From an uncultured Eggerthella sp. (GTDB taxonomy: Bacteria > Actinomycetota > Coriobacteriia > Coriobacteriales > Eggerthellaceae), in the NCBI GenBank assembly GCA_905203045.1, contig CAJKUH010000028.1, positions 1 through 18,078 on the forward strand: 18,078 bases of DNA, in the 5' to 3' direction. The notes below the pieces were generated by a model that worked only from the letters and a program-made list of their open reading frames with translations, was not told the DNA's origin and did not search any database. Within the stretch, counting starts at the first letter, position 1. Each line of letters begins with the position of its first letter. Positions 1 through 6,360 of this stretch are shown here, in pieces. Both the position numbers and the translations under genes were made by a program.

Positions 1-891
1 AACCGCGCCACGGCCCTTCCGTGGAACATCTACGGCGACCAGCGCGATTCGCTTGCCTTGCTCGACCATGGCTGGATTCAGGCGTATGCCGACACCAATC
101 AGGAAGCGCTTGACATGGCCCTGATGGCCTATGCGATTGCCGAGGATCCTGCCGTTATGACGCCTTTCATGGTGAACATCGATGGCTTCGCCCTTACCCA
201 CACCTATGAAATGGTCGATATTCCCGATGCAGAACAGGCGGATGCCTTCCTGCCTCCGTATAAAACCACGAACCGCTTCGACTTCGAAAACCCGGTGAAC
301 ATCGGGTATTCGGCGGGGCCTGAATACAACCGCTACTTCAAGTATTACGCTCATCACGATATGGAAGATGCCGCCGAAGTGGTGGAAAAGGTCGAGGCTC
401 GCTTCGCCGAAATCATGGGTCGATCCTATCCGGGAATGGTTGAAGCGTACCAATGCGACGATGCCGATATCGTGCTGGTAACGTTGGGATCGATTGCCGG
501 GTTGGCTCGCAGCACGGTCGACGCCCTTCGTGCCCAGGGCGTGAAGGCGGGCATGCTGCGCATTCGCTATGTGCGCCCCATGCCCTATAAGCAGATTGCG
601 CAGGCGCTTGAAGGCGCTAAGGCGATTGCCGTGTTGGAGAAAGACGTGTCGTTCGGTGCGGAGGGCACGGTGTTCACCAATGTGAATTCTGCCTTGCAGC
701 AAGCGGGCATTTTGGTGCCGGCGCTCAACTTCGTTGGAGGCTTGGGCGGCGACGACATCTCCGTTGCCCAGATGAACGGAATGTATCGGTGCCTGGCAAA
801 GCTTGCCGTTGGGGAATACTCCGGCCCGCGTGTGTCGTTTCTTGGCGTGGACTCTCCCGCCGATGAGCTGGGCAAGGAAGGGGTTGCGTAA
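1..891 (+). CDS. porA: 2-oxoacid (probably pyruvate):ferredoxin oxidoreductase, alpha subunit, 5'-truncated
   Basis: The gene is open from the first base of the window (296 codons then TAA), so its N-terminal part lies outside. The start-like TTG at 58 is internal. The window begins with a segment resembling the conserved NRA..P.NI..D..DS..L.D.GWIQ.YA...QEALD stretch of the alpha subunits of pyruvate and 2-oxoisovalerate ferredoxin oxidoreductases. The C-terminal half fits the transketolase-C-like domain of these enzymes. With the beta subunit it decarboxylates a 2-oxoacid to its acyl-CoA and reduces ferredoxin, a cytoplasmic step of anaerobic energy metabolism. The stop overlaps the next start by one base (TAATG), so the two subunits are translationally coupled. 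Gamma and delta subunits, if separate, would lie upstream. Pyruvate is the likeliest substrate, but 2-oxoisovalerate or 2-oxoglutarate paralogues cannot be excluded from sequence alone. Confidence 0.88.
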   Translation, partial: NRATALPWNIYGDQRDSLALLDHGWIQAYADTNQEALDMALMAYAIAEDPAVMTPFMVNIDGFALTHTYEMVDIPDAEQADAFLPPYKTTNRFDFENPVNIGYSAGPEYNRYFKYYAHHDMEDAAEVVEKVEARFAEIMGRSYPGMVEAYQCDDADIVLVTLGSIAGLARSTVDALRAQGVKAGMLRIRYVRPMPYKQIAQALEGAKAIAVLEKDVSFGAEGTVFTNVNSALQQAGILVPALNFVGGLGGDDISVAQMNGMYRCLAKLAVGEYSGPRVSFLGVDSPADELGKEGVA

Positions 892-1784
892 TGGCTATCA
901 ACGCAAAGAACATTACCGACGACGAATTCTTCTTCGGGCATAAGGCATGTGCTGGCTGTGGTGGCTCTTTGGTGGTCCGTCATGCCTTGAAAGTGCTGGG
1001 TCCTAACGCGGTTGCGGCGCTTCCGGCTGGCTGCATGAGCGCAACCGGCTTCAACTTCCCGCAGCTGAGCTTTTCGAACAATGCGATGATCACGCCGTTC
1101 GCGGCAACCTCGTCGGTCATTTCCGGTATCGAGGTTGGCTTGAGGGCGCAAGGCAAAGACCCAAGCGAATACACGGTTGTCGGTTTCGCGGGCGATGGCG
1201 GCACGGCGGATATCGGCTTGCAGGCGCTTTCCGGCACCATCGACCGCAACGACAACGTGATTTACATCTGCTACGACAACGAGGCGTACATGAACACGGG
1301 CATCCAGAAAAGCTCGCTTACCCCGTTCGGCGCCAAAACCACCACCACACCGGTAGCGGGCACCACGCGTGGTTGTCTTACGCAGAAGAAGAACATGTTT
1401 GAAATCGTGGCGGCTCATGGCATTCCCTATGCGGCAACGGCATCGGTTGGCTATCTGAACGATTTCATCCGCAAGGTGGAAAAGGCCGCCAGCATCAAGG
1501 GTACCAAGTACCTCCACGTTATCGCTCCGTGCCCGACCGGGTGGGGCTGCGGTGTCGACGAGACGATCGATGTTGCGAAGGACATCGTCGATTGCGGTCT
1601 GTGGTATTTGGCGGAATACGAGAACGGCGCGTTCAAACTGAACCGCAACCCGAAGGAATTCACCTCAGTGCATGATTATTTGAAGCACCAAGGCCGATTC
1701 AAGGCGCTTACCGATGAGGATATTGCCCAGATCGAAGCGGAGCGCGACAAGAAGTGGGCGTACATGCGCGAGAACTGGGTGTAA
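891..1784 (+). CDS. porB: 2-oxoacid (probably pyruvate):ferredoxin oxidoreductase, beta subunit (TPP-binding)
   Basis: This 297-residue protein has the size and layout of PorB, the subunit that holds thiamine diphosphate and the proximal [4Fe-4S] cluster. Cys20 and Cys23 (CAGC), Cys48 and Cys214 (APCPTGWGCG) match the four-cysteine cluster pattern of this family. The TPP/Mg motif is GDGG at residues 101-104, followed about 25 residues later by YDNEAYMNTG (128-137). The TPFGAKTTTTPVAG stretch just after it is typical of pyruvate-type beta subunits. The ATG overlaps the TAA of the alpha gene by one base, indicating one operon and stoichiometric subunit synthesis. It acts with the alpha subunit in the cytoplasm to produce acetyl-CoA, CO2 and reduced ferredoxin. 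No key residue is missing. The exact 2-oxoacid specificity is inferred from these motifs. Confidence 0.92.
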   Translation: MAINAKNITDDEFFFGHKACAGCGGSLVVRHALKVLGPNAVAALPAGCMSATGFNFPQLSFSNNAMITPFAATSSVISGIEVGLRAQGKDPSEYTVVGFAGDGGTADIGLQALSGTIDRNDNVIYICYDNEAYMNTGIQKSSLTPFGAKTTTTPVAGTTRGCLTQKKNMFEIVAAHGIPYAATASVGYLNDFIRKVEKAASIKGTKYLHVIAPCPTGWGCGVDETIDVAKDIVDCGLWYLAEYENGAFKLNRNPKEFTSVHDYLKHQGRFKALTDEDIAQIEAERDKKWAYMRENWV

Positions 1785-1899
1785 GCCCCAAAAGCGGCAT
1801 TTCGCGGAAAGCGGTTGCTGCTTATTGCGCGGTTTTACGATTCGGGAATCAGCCTCAGTTAATACCGCGGCACTCGGTTGATTCTGCCGAAGAAAACAG

Positions 1900-1936
1900 A
1901 AAGCGAGAGGACGGGTTTTAACCGTCCTCTCGCTTT
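1900..1936 (-). terminator. Rho-independent terminator between two convergent genes
   Basis: A perfect 15-bp stem (arms 1900-1914 and 1922-1936) with a 7-base loop lies between porB (+, ends 1784) and the methyltransferase gene (-, ends 1947). Read on the minus strand the stem is followed by a T-rich tail (CTGTTTTCTTC), so it mainly ends the methyltransferase transcript only 11 bases after its stop codon. On the plus strand only the three U residues within the stem are available, so it may act weakly in both directions. Confidence 0.85.
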
Positions 1937-1946
1937 ATACCCTGCA

Positions 1947-2819
1947 TTACAGGTATTGCCCGCGCACTTCCCAGAAGGCTACGGCGCTGGCGGCGGCAAC
2001 GTTGAGCGAGTCGACATGGTGCGCCATGGGGATTTTCACGGTGTAGTTGCAGCTGGCGATGGTCGCAGGCGCCAAGCCATCGCCCTCGGTGCCCAATACC
2101 AAGGCGAGCTTTTCCGCTTGCGAAACACGGGGGTCTTGCAGGGTTACGGAATCGTCTTCCAATGCCAGTGCGGCAACGGTGAAGCCAAGCTTGTTCAGCA
2201 GTGGCACGCCCTCGGCTGCCCAATCGTGTTCGGTGCCGATGCGCGTCCAGGGCACCTGAAACACCGTGCCCATGGAAACACGGTTGGCGCGGCGGTAGAA
2301 CGGGTCGTGGCAACCGGGGGTAACTAGCACGGCGTCCATGCCCAGTGCGGCGGCGCTGCGGAAGATGGCCCCGATGTTGGTGAAGTTCGTCACATCTTCC
2401 AGGATGGCAACGCGCGTTGTGCCTGCCAGCAGGCTCTCTACGCTCGGAAGGGCGGGGCGGTGAAACGCCGCCAAGGGCCCACGCGTGCGTTCGTAGCCGG
2501 TAAGCTCTTGCACTTGTTGGCGCGTGCCCACGAAGAGGGGAGTACCGGGGTTGGCGCATTCGATGCGCTCGAAAAGCTCCGCGCTCGGTTCGGCCCAGCG
2601 CCTATCGGTAAGCAAGGCGAAGGGAACGAGCCCCGCATCCATGGCACGGTCGATCACGTTGCGCGACTCGGCGATGAACAGCCCGTCGTCCGATATCTCG
2701 GTTCCACACGCAAGGCGCAAGCCAACCAGCTGTTTTGGGTCGCGCAGCTCGGAGTCGGTCATGCGGGAAAACACCTGAAGGCGTGCATCTTCCAAGGTTT
2801 CAAGTTCGATGAGGGCCAT
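1947..2819 (-). CDS. TrmH/SpoU-family RNA 2'-O-methyltransferase
   Basis: The 290-residue protein carries the three signature motifs of SPOUT-fold SpoU methyltransferases. They are NFTNIGAIFRSAAALG (motif 1, the Asn/Arg-containing catalytic region, about residues 144-159), LVLGTEGDGL (motif 2, SAM-binding knot) and IPMAHHVDSLNVAAASAV (motif 3, near the C terminus). About 110 residues precede motif 1, as in paralogues with an N-terminal RNA-binding domain. The enzyme transfers a methyl group from S-adenosylmethionine to a ribose 2'-OH in rRNA or tRNA; the target nucleotide cannot be read from sequence. The ATG at 2819 is preceded on the minus strand by AAAGGA at good spacing. It is monocistronic, divergent from yebC and closed by a strong terminator. 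Confidence 0.9.
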   Translation of the reverse strand: MALIELETLEDARLQVFSRMTDSELRDPKQLVGLRLACGTEISDDGLFIAESRNVIDRAMDAGLVPFALLTDRRWAEPSAELFERIECANPGTPLFVGTRQQVQELTGYERTRGPLAAFHRPALPSVESLLAGTTRVAILEDVTNFTNIGAIFRSAAALGMDAVLVTPGCHDPFYRRANRVSMGTVFQVPWTRIGTEHDWAAEGVPLLNKLGFTVAALALEDDSVTLQDPRVSQAEKLALVLGTEGDGLAPATIASCNYTVKIPMAHHVDSLNVAAASAVAFWEVRGQYL

Positions 2820-2854
2820 GGGATTCCTTTGAATTCTGGGGGTCGGATTCTTCG

Positions 2855-2860
2855 ATTATA
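2855..2860 (-). promoter_or_regulatory. Candidate -10 box for the RNA methyltransferase gene
   Basis: The minus strand reads a perfect TATAAT about 36 bases upstream of the methyltransferase ATG, leaving a leader of roughly 29 bases. No well-spaced -35 box is visible: the only TTGACA on this strand (2889-2894) is 28 bases upstream, too far for a standard sigma-70 promoter. Confidence 0.45.
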
Positions 2861-2912
2861 CGTTGAAAAGGAGCAGGGCGATTTGGCTTGTCAAGCACCA
2901 TTTTGGCAAGTG

Positions 2913-2921
2913 TGCTAAAAT
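2913..2921 (+). promoter_or_regulatory. Candidate extended -10 promoter of yebC
   Basis: TGC followed by TAAAAT (2916-2921) forms an extended -10 element 36 bases upstream of the yebC ATG. No good -35 hexamer is seen at 16-18 bases. The palindrome GCTTGTCAAGC (2886-2896) falls where the -35 region would be. Confidence 0.5.
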
Positions 2922-2957
2922 ATCGGGTCGGATTATCACCCACGGAAAGGTATACAT

Positions 2958-3758
2958 ATGTCAGGGCATTCTAAATGGGCAACCACCAAGCATCGCAAGG
3001 CAGCTCAGGACGCTAAGCGCTCCGCACTGTTCTCCAAGCTTTCCCGTAACATCACCGTTGCGGCTAAGGAAGGCGGCGACCCGAACCCTGAAAACAACGC
3101 TTCCCTGGCAGCCGCTATCGACAAGGCGAAGAGCTACTCTCTGCCTAAGGACAAGATCAAGACCGCTATCGACAAGGCATTTGGTTCCGGTAAAGATGCC
3201 GCCAACTACGAAACGGTTGTATACGAGGGTTACGGCCCCTGCGGCGTTGCCATCTACTGCGACGCTCTGACCGACAACCGCAACCGCACCGCTGCCGATG
3301 TTCGCGCTGCCTTCAACCATCATGGCGGCAACCTGGGCACTTCCGGTTCCGTTGCCTTCCAGTTCGAAAAGAAGGGCCAGATCCTCGTAGAGAAGGTTAT
3401 CAAGTCCGAGCAGAAGAAGGTAGCCGACAAGGAAAACGCCGTTGACGAAGACGAATTCATGATGGCGGTTGCCGAAGCAGGCGGCTCCGACTACGAAGAT
3501 GCCGGCGACGAGTGGATCGTATACACCGCTCCTTCCGATCTTATGACGGTTAAGAAGGGCCTGGAAGAGCAGGGCATCGAGGTTAAGGGCGCCGAGTTCA
3601 TCATGGAGCCCACCACGCCTACCCAGGTAACCGTTGCCGATGCAAAGAAGGTTATGCGCCTGGTCGATCGTCTGGAAGAGCTCGAAGACCTTCAGAACGT
3701 ATATCACACCATGGATATCACCGAGGAAATCGCCGCTGCACTCGAGGAAGAGGAATAG
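2958..3758 (+). CDS. yebC: YebC/PmpR (TACO1) family protein
   Basis: The protein starts with the family hallmark MSGHSKWATTKHRKAAQDAKR and continues with SKLSRNITVAAKEGG, DNRNRTAADVRAAF and GNLGTSGSVAFQF, which span the three domains of YebC. At 266 residues it is slightly longer than the usual 240-250, because of an acidic, lysine-rich insertion around residues 147-170. Members have been described as DNA-binding regulators (PmpR) and, for TACO1 and bacterial YebC, as ribosome-associated factors that help translation through polyproline stretches. Which role applies here is not visible. The start is supported by GGAAAGG eight bases upstream. In many bacteria yebC sits beside ruvC; here it is alone, between its own promoter candidate and a terminator. 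Confidence 0.95.
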   Translation: MSGHSKWATTKHRKAAQDAKRSALFSKLSRNITVAAKEGGDPNPENNASLAAAIDKAKSYSLPKDKIKTAIDKAFGSGKDAANYETVVYEGYGPCGVAIYCDALTDNRNRTAADVRAAFNHHGGNLGTSGSVAFQFEKKGQILVEKVIKSEQKKVADKENAVDEDEFMMAVAEAGGSDYEDAGDEWIVYTAPSDLMTVKKGLEEQGIEVKGAEFIMEPTTPTQVTVADAKKVMRLVDRLEELEDLQNVYHTMDITEEIAAALEEEE

Positions 3759-3844
3759 GCTTTCCACAAGGTTTCCAAATAGGGACCTCTATAGTTTCAT
3801 TTTCGTTGCTGAACTGGGATTTTTCTGTTGCGCAACGGTTACGG

Positions 3845-3877
3845 GAAAGGCTGCGTTATGCAGCCTTTCTTTCTTTT
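3845..3877 (+). terminator. Rho-independent terminator after yebC
   Basis: A perfect 10-bp GC-rich stem (3845-3854 / 3860-3869, loop GTTAT) is followed by TTTCTTTT. It lies about 85 bases past the yebC stop and ahead of the next promoter candidate, so it separates yebC from the septum-protein operon. Confidence 0.9.
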
Positions 3878-3907
3878 AATCAACCCTCCTTTTGAAGCAT
3901 TTTGCTG

Positions 3908-3916
3908 TGGTATAGT
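3908..3916 (+). promoter_or_regulatory. Candidate extended -10 promoter of the divIC-ppx operon
   Basis: TGG followed by TATAGT (3911-3916) lies 67 bases upstream of the GTG start of the septum protein gene. The -35 region (CCTTTT) is poor, so recognition would rely on the TGN extension. Confidence 0.45.
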
Positions 3917-3983
3917 GGTTGAGCTTCAAAGCATTACTCGCACTACTCAATCACACTACGATGCTTAAAGGGGTCTTCTTTTC

Positions 3984-5144
3984 GTGACGCAACAAGCGAA
4001 CATTCTTTCGTTCGACGAGGTAAAAGCCCGCGAGGGTTCTTTGCCGCGTACCGTTGCGCCCTCATCGGCTTCCCGCAGGGCTTATGCCGCCCTTGGCAAA
4101 GAGCGCCAGGAAGGCGCTCCGCAGCATGCCCCCCGGTCGAACACGCCACGCGTTTCCAGCGCTCGCGCTTATCGCAGCGCCTCTGCTTCCCGCTTTACGG
4201 AAGAAAACTATGCGTACCTGCATGGCTCCCTTCAAGAGCAGGGCCCCTCTGGTCGTTCCGCTCGCGCTTATCGCAGCGATGCTCCACGAGCAGGAAGAGG
4301 GTATACTTCATCTGTTTCCGCAGGTGAAAGGCGCTATTCCGATGCACGCGCGCAGGCGCGTCGTGGCTATGCCGCGCAAAGCGATGCCCCTTACCGAAAC
4401 AGACGTTCCCAGGCAGAGCAAGCCTCCAGCCGCCGCCGTTTCGACGATGTGCCGGAAGGCGAAGAAGAACAGGCATCGCGCAGGCATGCTCAACGCAAGC
4501 AAAGCGAAAGCCTCTCAAACGAAATTCGCAAGCGATTCCGTACCGCCAAAGCCGACAGGGAATTCGATCGCACCATCGGCGCACGCGAACGCGCCCGTGC
4601 CCGCATGGAGGAACAGGAGCAGGGCAGCCGCGCTGCGGTGTACGACATGCGCATGGGGGCAAGCCAGCGCAAGTCGGTACGCGCCATGGCCGAAGGAGAC
4701 AAGAAGCGCAGCAAGGGCTTTTCGCTGCCCTTCGCGCTGCCGTTCAACGGATCGCTTTCCGCTTGGGCGACGCGTACCGTTGTCGCTTTCGTCGCCGTAG
4801 CCTTTGCCGTGGTGATGCTGTACCCTTCGTGCCAGAACTACTACAACGAAACGCGTCAGTTGCAGCAGCTTCAGGCTGAGTACGACGCGTTGCAGGAATA
4901 CAACACGCAGATGCAAAACCAGGTGGATTACCTGAATACCGATGCGGGCATCGAAGACTACGCCCGTTCCGAGCTTGGGTGGATACGCCCCGGCGAGCAT
5001 GTTGTTTCGGTCGAGGGTGTCACCTCTTCAACCGATAGCACCCGTTCCAATAGCCGTGTGTATTCCATCCCTGCGGGAAGCGTAGCTGCCCCTGATACGT
5101 GGTATTCAGGCATATTGGATGTGATTTTCGGCTATGGCCACTAA
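3984..5144 (+). CDS. DivIC/FtsB-like septum formation initiator protein with long basic N-terminal extension
   Basis: The C-terminal third has the FtsB/DivIC layout. There is one membrane segment (about residues 265-281), a coiled coil with QLQQLQAEYDALQEYNTQMQNQVDYL (about 290-320), and the conserved IEDYARSELGWIRPGE stretch. Such proteins form a complex with FtsL and FtsQ/DivIB on the outer face of the membrane at the division site. What is unusual is the roughly 260-residue cytoplasmic N terminus. It is low-complexity, rich in Arg, Ala, Ser and Gln, and contains near-repeats of ARAYRS; ordinary FtsB/DivIC proteins are about 100-130 residues. The GTG start has AAAGGGG ten bases upstream. 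The 3' end overlaps the phosphatase gene by 11 bases, suggesting one transcript. In other actinobacteria an ftsB-like gene also lies near a ppx gene, often with a DUF501 gene between; none is present here. Confidence 0.85.
   Translation: MTQQANILSFDEVKAREGSLPRTVAPSSASRRAYAALGKERQEGAPQHAPRSNTPRVSSARAYRSASASRFTEENYAYLHGSLQEQGPSGRSARAYRSDAPRAGRGYTSSVSAGERRYSDARAQARRGYAAQSDAPYRNRRSQAEQASSRRRFDDVPEGEEEQASRRHAQRKQSESLSNEIRKRFRTAKADREFDRTIGARERARARMEEQEQGSRAAVYDMRMGASQRKSVRAMAEGDKKRSKGFSLPFALPFNGSLSAWATRTVVAFVAVAFAVVMLYPSCQNYYNETRQLQQLQAEYDALQEYNTQMQNQVDYLNTDAGIEDYARSELGWIRPGEHVVSVEGVTSSTDSTRSNSRVYSIPAGSVAAPDTWYSGILDVIFGYGH
4160..4278 (+). repeat. In-frame 20-bp direct repeat within the septum protein gene
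   Basis: An identical 20-base sequence (CGCTCGCGCTTATCGCAGCG) occurs at 4160-4179 and again at 4259-4278, exactly 99 bases (33 codons) apart. Both copies encode the peptide ARAYRS within the disordered basic N terminus, pointing to internal duplication or constrained repetition of this motif. Confidence 0.85.
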
Positions 5145-6087
5145 GACACAACGTATTGCAGCTTTCGACATCGGCACGGTTACGTGCCGATTGTTGTTGG
5201 CGGAGGTTCGAAACGGCGCGCTGGTTGAACTGGAGCGCCGTTGCGCTATCACCAACCTCGGTGTTGGCGTAGATAAAACGGGCATTTTGCAGGAAGACGC
5301 CATCGGGCGTGTGGTGGCGAAGATCGGCGAGTACGTCGATATCGTCAACAGCTACAAGACCGACGAGCACCCTGCCATCCCCATTGTTGCGGTGGCAACG
5401 AGCGCCTCGCGCGATGCCCGCAATTCGGCAGAGCTGGTGGAAAAGCTGCGCGAGCTGGGCGTGGAACTTTCGGTTATCGAGGGCAGCAGGGAAGCGGCTC
5501 TTTCGTTTCGCGGTGCCGCGCGCGGCTACGAAGGGGAAAACCTTCTGGTTGCCGACATCGGCGGCGGTTCCACGGAAGTGGTGATAGGTGTTGGCGGTAA
5601 GGAGCCTGCCCGTTCCCATTCCTTCAATATCGGATGCCGTCGTGTAACCGAGCGCTTCTACGTTTCCGATCCGCCTTCAGAAGAGGAATGCGCTGCTGCC
5701 CGAGCTTGGGCGCGTGAGCAATTCGCCCCGTATTTCGAGGGTGCGCGCAACAGCGGCATCGCCATCGATCGCATTGTTGCCGTTGCCGGTACTGCGACCA
5801 GTGTGGTTTCCATGCACAAGAAGATGAAGGTGTACGACTCTTCCGAAATTGACGGCTCTACCGTTTCGCTTGAAACCTTGCAGGAGCTCTACGACCGCCT
5901 TCGCGCGCTGCCTCTGGCCGAGCGCAAGCAGGTGGTTGGCTTGCAGCCCGAGCGCGCTTCGGTAATCGTTGCCGGTTTGGGCATTTTGTTGGAGGTTTTG
6001 GCGGCTGCTGGGTGCAAAAGCTTCACGGTCAGCGAATCCGACATTTTGCAAGGGCTGATTCTTGATGCCTATGAGCAGGGGATATAG
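5134..6087 (+). CDS. Ppx/GppA-family phosphatase (exopolyphosphatase or pppGpp phosphohydrolase)
   Basis: The protein of 317 residues begins with the actin-like phosphate-1 motif AAFDIGTVTCRLLLAEV (about 8-24). The second ATPase-fold motif LLVADIGGGSTEVVIG lies at about 138-153, and the SREAALSFRGA stretch before it contains the glutamate typical of this family. It has the short two-domain form without the extra C-terminal HD domain of E. coli Ppx or GppA. The family hydrolyses inorganic polyphosphate or the alarmone pppGpp in the cytoplasm; the sequence does not decide which. The ATG overlaps the preceding gene by 11 bases, so translation is probably coupled. A terminator follows about 55 bases downstream. 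Confidence 0.9.
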   Translation: MATKTQRIAAFDIGTVTCRLLLAEVRNGALVELERRCAITNLGVGVDKTGILQEDAIGRVVAKIGEYVDIVNSYKTDEHPAIPIVAVATSASRDARNSAELVEKLRELGVELSVIEGSREAALSFRGAARGYEGENLLVADIGGGSTEVVIGVGGKEPARSHSFNIGCRRVTERFYVSDPPSEEECAAARAWAREQFAPYFEGARNSGIAIDRIVAVAGTATSVVSMHKKMKVYDSSEIDGSTVSLETLQELYDRLRALPLAERKQVVGLQPERASVIVAGLGILLEVLAAAGCKSFTVSESDILQGLILDAYEQGI

Positions 6088-6142
6088 CACAAGACGGTAG
6101 CATGGGCATGCGCCCTTTGAAAAGAGTTTTTTGGTGAACAGC

Positions 6143-6171
6143 CCTCAACCGTGCGTTGGGGGTTATTTTTG
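6143..6171 (+). terminator. Rho-independent terminator after the Ppx/GppA gene
   Basis: The stem CCCTCAAC / GTTGGGGG (6143-6150 / 6156-6163, one G-U pair, 5-base loop) is followed by TTATTTTT. It ends the divIC-ppx transcript and abuts the -10 box of the tRNA promoter only a few bases downstream. Confidence 0.8.
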
Positions 6172-6179
6172 CTATGATG
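6171..6179 (+). promoter_or_regulatory. Candidate extended -10 promoter of the tRNA-Leu gene
   Basis: TGC followed by TATGAT (6174-6179) lies 27 bases before the mature tRNA 5' end. There is no convincing -35 box, because that position is occupied by the upstream terminator stem. Confidence 0.5.
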
Positions 6180-6205
6180 GTAGCGCTTGCCCTTAGGGGT
6201 ACCAT

Positions 6206-6290
6206 GGGAGCGTGGTGGAATTGGCATACACAGCGGACTTAAAATCCGCCACCTTCGGGTTTGTGGGTTCGAGTCCCACCGCTCCTACCA
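6206..6290 (+). tRNA. tRNA-Leu, anticodon UAA
   Basis: A full class II cloverleaf can be drawn. The acceptor stem is GGGAGCG with CGCTCCT (first pair a G-U wobble). The D arm is GTG...CAC, and the anticodon stem GCGGA/TCCGC encloses the loop CTTAAAA, giving anticodon UAA. A variable arm of about 13 bases (CACCTTCGGGTTT) follows, then the T arm GTGGG-TTCGAGT-CCCAC. The 3' CCA is encoded (6288-6290). It decodes UUA leucine codons. It sits between a terminator/promoter pair and the polyprenyl synthase gene, with no obvious terminator after it, so read-through into that gene is possible. Confidence 0.96.
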
Positions 6291-6305
6291 GTTCTGAGTT
6301 TATTG

Positions 6306-6325
6306 GCCTTGGCGTATGCCAAGGC
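6306..6325 (+). other. 8-bp hairpin between tRNA-Leu and the polyprenyl synthase gene
   Basis: GCCTTGGC and GCCAAGGC (6306-6313 / 6318-6325, loop GTAT) form a perfect stem just after the tRNA 3' end. No T-run follows, so it is not a standard terminator. It could be a tRNA 3' processing signal or a leader structure of the next gene. It also covers the alternative ATG at 6316, which argues against that start. Confidence 0.55.
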
Positions 6326-6360
6326 GTTGCATAGAAAGCGTCAAGCGGAAAGCGTTGAAG

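Noticed and set aside
2889..2894. Perfect minus-strand TTGACA upstream of the methyltransferase gene
   Set aside because: It is 28 bases from the TATAAT box, too far for a standard promoter, and no alternative -10 lies at 17 bases.
3759..3844. Possible small RNA between yebC and its terminator (TATAGT at 3789, palindrome GTTGCGCAAC at 3827-3836)
   Set aside because: There is no supporting -35 or conserved structure beyond the terminator. It is more simply the 3' untranslated region of yebC.
6316..6360. Upstream ATG of the polyprenyl synthase
   Set aside because: It lies inside a perfect hairpin just after the tRNA, has no ribosome-binding site, and adds a basic 15-residue tail absent from the family.
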